DNA of 64,000 bases. Origin: Heliocidaris erythrogramma. Lineage: Eukaryota; Echinodermata; Echinoidea; Camarodonta; Echinometridae. The position numbers were made by a program, and so were the translations under genes. Below are positions 1-12,000 of this stretch, piece by piece (positions within the stretch are counted from its first letter, which is position 1; each line of letters begins with the position of its first letter). The notes below the pieces were generated by a model that saw only the letters and a list, made by a program, of their open reading frames with translations, searched no databases and had not been told where the DNA came from. The stretch is from positions 15,011,725-15,075,724 of the forward strand of contig CM046866.1 of the NCBI GenBank assembly GCA_025617745.1, written 5' to 3'.

Positions 1-72
1 CACTTGCTGCGCTGCCTCTTCTCCTACATTGACTTTGGTGATGGTAAGAGCAGCGGCAAAGACTTTTATGAG
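1..72 (+). CDS. CNOT1: CNOT1 exon a (left-truncated)
   Basis: The frame starting at base 1 reads [20 protein letters not shown] and ends in FYE before donor GTGAGG. This corresponds to human residues from about 46. The exon's acceptor and the start codon lie outside the window. Phase 0 at the donor. Confidence 0.93.
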
Positions 73-3000
73 GTGAGGAAATAATTTGAATTCATGCATG
101 TGTTGTTCACCTCCTCAGTGGATGCAATTTACTGTTCATATGAATGCTGATACATATGTACTACTAATTGCATCAGCGAAATGGTGTTTGCTCTTTAACA
201 AATACATGGATTTGAGAGATTGTATTTTTTGGACAAAATATGCATTTTTAGGACAGGCAAGTCTCAGTACAGAAAATACAACATATGAGCGATATCATAA
301 GCTATTTATTACTTGCATCATATTTCGATTCTGTGATTTATTTTGTTTTGTTTTGTTTTGTTTAATTCCAACAGACTCAGCTGTTGATACAAGAGTGCTC
401 CTTACTCATCACCAAACCTAATTTTGTCTCAACTTTGTGCTTTGCCATCGACAACCCTCTGCATCAGCAGAAGGTGAGGAATAAAACAGTAATTCTTCAA
501 AGGTTGAATTATTGGATGATGTATTAAAGGATGTAAAAATAACGGGAATGTGTCCACAATATTGTACAAGTTTAATAAATTTACCAGATCATGGAGTCCA
601 AATTTTATCTCTAACATTTGTACATGTAGTTTCATAGTGCAACTATTTATAAGGACATTGTTACATTGTATATTTATGTTTGTTATTTTGCTGCAGTTTT
701 TGATAAACAAAAGCACTTTCTCTAGTTACATGTAGTAACTGGTTTATTGGTAATTTGATGAACATGTTTTCATACATATCATGCATGTGTTTTGTGTTGT
801 AATTTTCATCTACTGAATATTTATGCAGGGTTCGACACTAACAGGGGTCCCATACTCACAGTTCTCCAAATATTAAAATATTGACAGGGGTCTGGTGTAC
901 TTGTATGCAGGCTCCTAATATGTTGATGCAGACTAAAAAAAAATAGCATGGAGCCCTGCTAGGCTGATAAAGATTTTTATAGTGGTAGTGCTACTAGGTG
1001 TTTTTGAAGTAAGTCTTTAGTTTGACATTTCAACAATATTTCTCCTTTGTTTTAATAAAAACATAAATTAAAAAACAACTGTATTTCTCCTTTTTATTTA
1101 TTTTTCAATGCATTATGACAGAGTCTAAAGCCAAGCCCACAGTTCTTCAGCCAACTGAGCAAAGTCTTAAAGCTCACTTCAGTTCAAGAAGTTGTGTTTG
1201 GACTTGCTCTCACACATTCAGTGAGACCTGAAACTAGATCTCTCGGTAAGTTATGTTAAAGGAGAATTAAAACTAGAATATAAATGTACTTATGTTCAAA
1301 GGTGTAATACATTCTTAATCATTGACTTGTATCACTTTAGAAATAAAATATCAGAAAAGGGTTTAAATCAAGACATTCTAGCACACGGTATCATCTGCTA
1401 ACACTTCATGGGGGCTGCCATTTTCTTGATGACATGGAGTTGTACATGAACCATTGGAGACCGTTCCGGTCAGGAAGATATTTTTAATCCACGAGCTAAA
1501 TTGCTTCTCTTCATTATAAAAAAGCCCCATATATGATGGAAAGTACATAACGGGTGTATAAATTTATTTTAAACTTTGAAATTTATAGATTTCTTTTTAA
1601 ATTCTCCGGTTTTGCTATCTAGAAATAATTTTCTTTGTCTTGCCTGGTAGAGCAAAACATAATTTATACAACGCCCTTTCTGACTTTTGAAGTCCATTAT
1701 CTCAAAGCAGGTGAATCCATATATATTTTAATGCAAAACTACGTAGGGCAACAAGAAGGAATAGATTACATCTTTGAATATGAGCACATTTATATTTTGA
1801 GGTTAATTCCCCTTTAAAGATAAAGTTGAGTTCTGGTTGTGAGAATGAATTGTAAAAAAAGAGCTGTCACAAAACAATTGGGAACGGTTGATGACTTAGC
1901 ACATAAGAATTGCTGTATGACTGTATGTTGTAAGGTTTTGGAATCACCAAAATGATAAGAAATTGACTCAATCCTGCTGAGAGTCACATGCACTGCACAC
2001 AGAAATGTGTATATGGGACTACACACACTGTTTCTTGTCATATTTTGAATGTGAGGGCATTTAAAGAATAAACCTTTTCAGGGGACATTTCTACTATGAT
2101 AATCTTCCAAACTAACATAAAAAGAAGAAGAAACCCCCCATTTTTTTTTCTCAGCTTTCCCAGAACTCAATCTTTCCTTTAACATAGGACTTGTAGATTT
2201 TAACAGATTGTTGCCCCTTATTTCCTTCTTCTCTGTTTAACCCTATTTTAACAGGGCTATTTCAGACCAGGTTTTTACTGGGGGGGGGGGGGGGGGGGGG
2301 GGGGTCTCCCTGAGATCTCGGAGACCGAATGTCCGATTCACCCAAAATATATCACACAAAGTATTAGCGACGCGTTCATGTTTTCGTTTAAACGATCCAG
2401 TGTTAAATATAATTATGCGCATATCAATTACCAAATTACGCCAATTTGTGCTAATTTTCATAATATTTAAAGAAAAACATAAGTATTTCATTGGCTCAAA
2501 ATGAATTACTGACATGGATAAGTTTGAGATTTAGGTACATGTATTTACTTTGTTTATTATGGTTTTCTCTATTTACATATTTACATAAGCATGCATGAAA
2601 TTTGCCTATATTGCTTATGTACTCCTTTGTTTTTCATTTCTTTTGTATTCATATTTTGTGTGTTTTGTATTAATTTGACAATGATATTAGATACATGTAT
2701 GACAACCATGAAGGCAAGGAAAAAAACAATTATATGGGAAAAATGGATTTATTTCACAAGTTTCAGAACATGTCCATTCTATTATACACACATGTATGGA
2801 AAAGTCAGTTTTGGGATGACCTTTGACCCTTAATTGTCATATGATCTTCTAATGCTTGGTCCGATCTTCGCAAATTTAGTACCAAAAGTTGCGCAAAACT
2901 TCAAAGAAAAAAGTCCTGAAAGGATAACTTGATATCTGCCTTGACCCACGCAGTTCCGGAGTAGTCGCTAAATTACTACAGTTAATAAAGGGTTGAAGCT

Positions 3001-6000
3001 TAAGGCATATATGTTCTTCCACTTTTTGTCTCGCCCACCGGAGGTGAAGGCGACACTAAGGGATCCATCGTCCGTCGTCCGTCACAAATGTTATGACAGA
3101 TAACTTTGCAACCGGCACTCACTTTTCAACCAAACTTTGGTTGTAGAAGCACTAAGGGGACCTGCATGTTATGGTGCCATTGGAGGTCACATAAGGTCAA
3201 AGGTCATTTGAGGTCAAACATTAAAGTTTACCTGCAAGACTCTCTTATGACAGATAACAACTGTCACTCACTTTTCAACCAAACTTAGGTTGTAGATGCA
3301 CTAAGGGGACCTGCATGTTATGGTGCCATTGGAGGTCACATGATAAGGTCAAAGGTCATTTGAGGTCAAACGTTAAAGTTTACCTGCAAGACTCACTTGT
3401 GACAAATAACTTTGTACCTGTCACTTTCCAAACATTAATAATGTAGATATATGTAAGCATAACTCATGCAGATTTATGCACTTGGGGGACCTGTTGCATG
3501 GCAACAGAGATCGCGATATTTCTAGTTATTGCAAGTGGGCGAGACACAATATCGCTAATGGCTTGTTTTTGTATGTGAATATAAAATTTTGTATATAAGT
3601 GTCCAATTAATGTCTTATAAAGAATGATGGCAACAATATTAAAGTGACATAAATCCGAAATCTGCAATAGCCTTTCATTTTGCGATTGGGGTAAAAGATA
3701 TTTTTTTGAGAAACAGGTTTAAAAGAAACTGTAAAACCAGAGGCTCTGCACATTGTTCATTGCGGTCACTGTGTCTCGGTAAAACCATTTTTGCAAATTG
3801 CAATAACTCAGTATTTTGATTCGGTGATTTCATGGCATGTAACTGTCATGAATGTGGACCACTTTCGAAGTTCACAAATATTTTTGGCTTTACTGTATTC
3901 ATAAACAGGTATATGTATTTTGTATTTGTATTTCTTTCTGTCAACAGCTCTCCAATTTGTGAAGCAGAAGTTGCCTGATCTTGTCCGTGCCTACATAGAT
4001 GCTGGTAAGCTTTCCTGTTGAACATGTTCTCTCCTTTATTTATTTTTTGGATATTTTTCATGATTGTACTCATGCCCCTCCAGATTTTTAGGGTTTTGGT
4101 TTACAGTTTCGTGGAATATATGTTTTTGTTATATTTAACTTTGAAATCAGAGAAGGAAGTCATTTTATTTCTGCTGTAATACAGATTAACAGATTATTAC
4201 GTACATGGAGATGGTAAAAAATTGCTTGTATATTTTCCTGCTTGCACATATGGATAGAAATGATTCTGTTCATATTTTACCAGTAAAACTCTTATTGTTT
4301 TCCTGCAGATATTCGTAACCAGCAAGAGAGTGGTTTAGCAGATTTTTCAGTGGAGATATTACAACTGCTCCTGGCCCATCTTCTCTACCGATCACCTGAT
4401 CAGCTTGGCCTTGGGAGTGTGCAGCTAGAGGCTTTCCTCAAGACTCTCAAGAAAGGTCAGTCTGATGTCTTCACTTACAGTGATGATGATAATGATGATG
4501 ATCAGGGTCATAATAATAATGGTGATAATGGTGATAATGGCTTGATGATTGATGATTGATGATTGTGATGGTGATAGCAATGGTGATGATTATTATAATG
4601 ATGGTCGTTATGTTTATGATCATGGTCATGATGATGATGATGATGTTTGATAGTGATTATGTTGATATGATTGATAAATATGATTTGAGGAATTAGAAGA
4701 ATGAGGAAGAAGAATGAATGAAGGAGGAGAGGAGGAAGAGGAGGGTGAAGTTTTCTTAAAAGCATGATTGTCCACAATGAAACAGTTTTCTTGTGTCTGT
4801 TCTTAATCTGTTCATAACATGTTCTGTTCTATCGCCACAATTGAGATTTTAAAAAATTGTCAAAAATAAATGGAATAATAAGACATGCAGGAGAATATGT
4901 GGAAAATGTAATGGTGAAGAAAGTGTTTACTGTTGGGTTCCATGACATTTGCTCCTGTGACAATTGCTCTGGTCTAACTTTGCCATGTTAATCCTAAACC
5001 TAAACCTAACCCTAACCCTAATCCTTATCTTCACATTGTCTTTAACAAAAAAACAAATCATGACCTTGACATTAACCTTTGACCTTTCGAGATATGGACA
5101 GAGGAGCAAATGTTGTGTCACCTTACTGTTGATAATGATTAAAGCATGATTGTCCACTGTGAAGTAGTTTTCTTATGCCTGTTCATCTGTTCTGTTCTAT
5201 CACTACAATTGAGAATAAGGATATTGGGAAATTTGTACAAGACAAACAATTATCAAATATAATATCACTAGGCCTGGGACGAATACCATTACTATTCGAA
5301 TATTCGAGCAACAGGTATTCGAATAATTCAAATATTTCAAATACCTATTTTTTTTTCATTCTTAAGTTTATCGTACACCTCGAAGGAACATTCAAGCCAC
5401 ATTGCGCATGCGCCAACACAAGCAAAGCAGCTAGCCACATACGTTTCCGAGACGAAATAGGATCACAAAGACTATCAAAATAAAACAAATAATATCACAG
5501 AGACAGCTATAACACAGGATTATTGTAAAGTGACGATGTTTATTTTGCAACGATCTTTCATATTTTAAGAATTACATTCATCTTACTCCATATCGGAGCT
5601 GAAATAGCTAGCAACAATACACAGGCGCAGAGCTCTGCACAGACAGTAGCGAGCTAGGCCGTGATCGTACCGGGTGACTACATGTATAAACTGATTGTGG
5701 CCGACCGGCTTGTGTGTTTCGTTGTCGAAGTGACACCATAACTCTTTTACTTTCGTGTTATTTTAAAAACATTTTATGGCACATTTTGGACCTCTGTTGT
5801 ATTATTTTAGCAAGTAAAATGTCTCTTTACGCCTTTTATGTGGTTATCATCTGTTATGCAGTATTTTCTGATGTTATTAAGATCATTTTTGTCATGATGC
5901 TTTAGGTAATCGAATGTCCAAATCACTATTCATCATTGGACGAATATTCAAATAGTGAGAAAAGTGGTATTCGATTACCGATCGGCGGTAAGCTATTCGA

Positions 6001-9000
6001 ATAATTATTCCCAGGCCTAAATATCACACATTGTTGAAACTACTTTTTTTCATTCCCATTGTATTATGATCTGACCTTTCAAAGATTCTATATTAAAGGT
6101 ATTTTGTAACTTTGTAGAGGCTTGATTTAATAAATTGTTGAATTTTGATATCTGTCTTGTATAATAATATTCAGAAGGTTATATAAATAGCCAGGCATAT
6201 AAAGGTTTTCAAATATACATGTACATGTACATGTATAATGCTATTATTAAGATATCTATGACTGAATACTCCAATTTACGAAACCGTATGGCCTTACGCT
6301 TTAGTCTAACACTGAGTCTATGGGGGAAATTGAGTCTGGCATATCCGGTCACTTGCATAAGTTTACTTTTGTGAAGCACATGATGATTTTGAAGTGCTTT
6401 TTGTTTTCCTGGGCTTCATATTTACACCATATTACATACACTGATAGCATGTACATGTAAGGCCAGGCAGCTCAGATTTTATCAAGCCTCTACAAAGTTA
6501 CCAAATCACTTTAACTTTTTTTTTTTTGTATATATAACATGCAAAATGTGAACAATAGCCAGCCAAAACACCAAGGATCCAGAAGGCTAATCAATGGTTC
6601 ACTGCAACTCATTAAAAAAATATATAAAAAGCAATTTAAGGAAAACTATTGGGCAATAGGTAAAACATTGAAGTCATGAAATGCGATTTGCCAAAAGAAA
6701 TCTATGCACACGCCTTGTACCATGTAACACTTTCTGGCTATGATGAAAAAAAAATCATAAGTATCTGAGACATAAAGATGACTAGTGGACCAAAAACATG
6801 TTTGCTCAAAACATGAGACTTTGGGAAACTCACATTTTCCCCCCAACTGCATACCTGAAACAAAACATTAAAAAAACAAACACAAGAAATACAAGAGGCA
6901 AATTTATGTTTTAATGCATGATAATAATTTTGCTTGATTGAAATATTCCAAAATGTGTCAGTTTGAAATATATTAAAGTGTACCAAACATCTGAAAAATT
7001 TGTGTTCAGCTAGGAAGCATAAAATCAACCTGACATTCTATAGGTCAGCAGTTATTAAAGGAATATGAAGAAAATAAAGGATAAAATGAAAATGCACACA
7101 TGGAACCCAACTCTGACTTGGGTTCTGCGTGGGCCCATTCTTTACGAGCCTGTATGTGTGCATTGAATAGTCTTTATTTTGCAAACGTTAATGAGAGTGT
7201 ATTAACCCTAATAGAGCCGGGTTATTTAGACCCATCTCAGCCGGGGGGGCTGATTCCGCCCCCCCCTAAGATCTCGGCCGTCCACCGCGCATTCGCAACG
7301 AAAATCAGCACACACGTACCGACCACGTAATCTACAAAACTGTATAGTCAATTTCTCCGAAAAATGTCACAACTAATTAATTATGCTAATTTATGCATAA
7401 AATTAATGGTTTGCTCTAATTAATTAAATAAAGCCCCAAAACTGCTAATTTTTGTATACAGACTTTTGTCAGATTCTGATCAAATAAACCAAAAAAAAAA
7501 TTCGGTAAAATCCTTTTTTTCTTATGTATTTTATTGTTTTTTTAATTTCTTATGTATTTCTTTGTTTTTCGACTTTTTGTTTTTATTGTTTTTTCGATGG
7601 AATTCGTCGGCGACACTATTTTAATCATAAACAACATAAAATTAATTGTTTTTAAATAGTAAGTAAAAATAAAGATTTATGAATTTTAGCTGGACACAAT
7701 TTGCATTGGATTTGTACACGAAATCACGTTTTTGAGCAATTTTGGGTCTGACATGCACTTACGAAATGTTGCGTAACTCCGGAACCGCACGCGCGGACAT
7801 CACAAATTTGCTCTCAAAAGTTGCGCAAGACTTGAAAGAAAAAAGTAGTGAAGCGGCGTGGTGACTGCTTTTCGCGATGCGAACATATTATGCGAAACGT
7901 CGAGGGGGGGGGCGGAATCCGCCCCCCCCCCCCCCCCCCAGTCCTATTAGGGTTAAACTAACAATATATGTTCATAGAAGTAATATTTGAAGCCTGTATC
8001 TTAGTGACACGGAATCTCTTACATACAAAGCAAAATGTATTTTGGTAATTGGAGCCCTTTAAAGATAAAGTTGAGTTCTGGAAATGTGATTACATTGTGA
8101 AAGAATCGGTCTGGATGCATTGGGAAAGGTTGATTATGTAGTACATATTGATGTGGAATGATCAAAATGATAACATACTACATGTAGCTCAGTCTTGCTG
8201 AAAGTCGCATGTGCTGCACACAAAAGTGTGTATATATGGGAGTAAATGGGACTATATAAAAATGTTCCATGAAAGTGTGGTCTAAACTTATCAGCTGTTT
8301 CTCAGCATATTTCGAATATGAGGTCAATTGAAGAGCAATCCTTTTCAAGGGACATTCCGCATGATATTTTTCAGAACTGACATAGCAAACATGAAAAAGC
8401 TCACAAATTATTTTCCACCTTTACCAGAACTGAACATTTTCTTTAAAGTTAAATTCAAGCACTTTGTCAATGTTACCTTTAATAAGCCAGTTCGTAGTTA
8501 GTACATGGTACAAATGACTCTGAAATGACCCCAATTTGTACTCGCGCAAGCATTTGTTTTGGAGGACATGCTATTTGTTTAACAAGTAAAATCATACTGG
8601 TATGCGCATCGTGGTGCGTACAAAATGACAGTGTATAAAGGTAAATTAAAGGTAAATAAATGTAAATGACCTTTATCTCCACATGCAGAATTTGTAACTA
8701 CAAATTGGCTTTTATGTCTTGCACTTATCAAACTTTCATCCAGCCATTTCTCTGATTTTTTATTTTTTTTACTCAAAGGGACTTGATTTCAAGGTTGTGT
8801 TCTCAGTTAGTGATATGTAGGAATGCTTGTTATGTCATCTGAGGATGTACATGTATTGTACATTGCTTGTTTATGCCTGGCACAAGTCCTATGAAAAGGG
8901 TCTTCACAACCGGCATATTGTTGCATTCCTCATTATCATAATTTGTAAACATGAATGCTGAAATAATCAGCGCCAGGTCCTGGTAAGGAAATATGCCTGC

Positions 9001-12000
9001 CCTTTGGACTGTGACCAAAGTATGTGTTTTCAAAGTACACAGCTGAAATGGTAATTGCCTGTTGCAAAGGACACTCTTGCCTTTTGCACATAAACAGCTC
9101 TATCACTCAGCTGCAGAATGGGTGGTACAGCTCATTCTTAGAGCTCATATATCACACCAAGGATGTATGGACACAAACAAATTTATACTTTTCGTGGTGG
9201 AGGTGGATTTTTATCATGTTACTTGAATCCAGTGGGAGTTAGGCTGATAACAGGTATCAAATGTCTAAGTCATACGATGTATTGTAGTATGTTTGTGTTT
9301 ATGGTTCCCATGTGCATGTTCCCATTCAGTATGGACGGTACATTGTACATGGTTGTATGTGTTTTATGTACATGCCAGAAATGTAAATATTTTTTAATTT
9401 TAAAGTTATTTTCATCATGTGGATCTGGGTATAGATTCCAGAGAACAATTACATGTACATGTATCCTCTCAAAACAATTTTTTCCATTTCTGGGAAGGTT
9501 CACACTGACATTTTGTTCATCGGGCTGACGTCACTCAGCCCCGCGAAAAATAGTTTCCAAGAACGCCAAACAAAGTTTCTACACACCGTCAATGGGATTG
9601 TCTTAAAATCGCGATTTCTAAGAAACTGTCCATAGTTTCCCCTTTTCATAAAAGTCGAAACTGTCCATAGTTTCCCCTTTTCATAAAAGTCGAAACTGTC
9701 CATAGTTTCCCCTTTTCATAAAAGTCAGGGCAAAATATTCAGAATTAGGTGCTAACAGTTGGTGAGATAGCAGCTCTCGTCATGTTTGAAGCAAGGAAAG
9801 GGAGAAAATCTGGCAATCTCCATAGACGTCATGTACAAATTTGCCCCTTTGTGCTGGTTGTTTTGCGGAGGATGTCCCGGATGTCCCAGATGTCCGATGG
9901 AGAGAATGTGAATATTTTTTTAGTGCAACGCATAGCATTTCAATTCAATTCATTCAAGTTGGTTTTAATCACTCATAGCTACATTCCTATACTTCGTGTG
10001 TATAATGTAGGCAGTCATACACCTCAACTTTTTAAAACACCACTGCACAAAAGTCACCAACATTCACTCAAAATCGGCATTTAATTTACAAAAACCGACC
10101 CCAAAATATTCAAGAAATACAATAAATTCAACTCACCGATGTTGGAAAATATATTTCAAAAAATGAAATCCGTAATTTACTCTCGATTCTCGCGAAACGA
10201 GCTATCGGAGTCATTGTGTACATTTCCTTGTCGCCGCGGGCGCTGACATCTCCCCAAAAGAGTTTTGTCCTTAAAAATTCGGTCCCTATATGGCGTACAC
10301 GGAAAAGTCCCGATTTTCTGTGTGCGCGATCGTAAAGATCGATGTGCGCTTGCGATCCCGAGTTTCTTCGTGGACAAAAAATTTATTGGCCGATTTTAGT
10401 CTAAGACATCGGCAGTATGTAAACAATACGCGATCGCGAAACAAATCGGCGGGGATTTCTCGGTTTTGGACAAGATTTTGACTTTGGATTTTGCTGAAAA
10501 TATCAAAAGTTCTTCCTAACGGCCATTTGATGTAGGAGTGAGATTTTTAAGGGCTGAATTTGAAAGCAAGGTATTTAAAATATTTATCTTATTTTTCCCC
10601 CATACCTTCAGTACATGCGACAGAAAATACCAACTATTTTACAGAAATGTACCCGTGAGTGGTTAGGTTAATGATAGCAAACGAAGAGAGAAACAGATCA
10701 GTGAAAGTACATGTATGACTAAATGAAATAAAGAACAAGGATGTTATGAATTTCAAAAGTTATAATTCATCAGACACAATTTGGAAGCTAAGAGTTGTCT
10801 GCAAGTAGCTCTACAGTATATGAGAATTATGTCACTCTTCTTTGTTGTTAGTGAAGGAATAAGTCCGTTTCATAAGGGGGAGGGGTGGGGGCTGTGTAAC
10901 TTTCACTGATCTGCTCCTCTCATTTCCTGCTTTTATTAAAGCCAACTTAGTGCCAAAGTAATTTTCCCTGGAATCACTCTTTATTATCTTGATATTTTTG
11001 CACTTTTGTTTTGTTTTGTTTTTTGTTTTCTTGTTTTCTTGTTTTCTTTTTAAAATACTATACAAGTGAATTTTTAATCGTCAATTGACTCTCTGTATTG
11101 TATTCCTTTCTTCTTGGTCTTTTTACTCTATTGTACAGAATTTCCGCCTGAGCGAGTACCTGTGGTACTTGCTCCACTATTGTATGGTGAAAAACAAGAT
11201 ATTCATATGGACAGAGTTATTTCTGACAGCATAGCAATACCTAAAGGAGTGGTAAGTTGGAATGTGCATAGTGGTTTGTGTTGATGAAGTATTCTTGGTT
11301 AATATAAATGTTAGGAATTTCCTGACTTGTTTTGCACGATTATGCAGAGCGTGCAGTCGATCTCAAACACTTGGGGTTACAGCAAAATTCTTACGTTAAA
11401 ATGTATATTCTTAAGCCAACCCATACGATCTGAGTGTGATCCAGTTTTGGAAGAAATTACAAGTGTTGGATATGTACGTTGAAACTTTGAAAATCTTAAT
11501 GACCAAGGTTCAGAAGAGCCATATGAAGAATAAAATCAAAATTTCAGTTATTGCAAGTCTCCTTGAAGGAGGATAAGCCAACTCGGCTCCAAATTATAGT
11601 GACGTCAGACAGGTTATATGATTGTCTAAGATTCTATGCCAATTTATACAGTGCACTAAAATCTTGATTTCTCAAATTCATATTATGCACAACCTCAGTC
11701 ATGAAAATTTTCATATCTAATGCAATCATGATTTCTTCAAAAATCGATTCACAGTTAAATTGTACATGTTTATTGTGCAATGAGCTTTATTCTTTTCCCT
11801 TTTTGTTTCCCTTAACCAGATGGATGGCTCTTTAGCAGAACTTATGCAGGAGATGGGATATAGCTGCTGTGCCACAGTGGAGGAATGTCACAAGACCCTT
11901 GTCCAGTTTGGCATCAATGGCCTGACCGCTAGCAATGTGGCCAAGGTCATCGGTATGATGGCCAGAACCCACACCGGCCTTATAGATAACCTTCCACTCC

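Noticed and set aside
2243-2515. Minus-strand ORF with poly-Pro
   Set aside because: The Pro run is the poly-G tract read backwards inside a transposon.
3093-3420. CRISPR-like repeat array
   Set aside because: Units are 153 bp, contiguous without spacers, in an animal intron.
11820-11822. ATG at the start of an exon as a CNOT1 start codon
   Set aside because: It lies in a conserved internal segment with matching upstream exons and phase.
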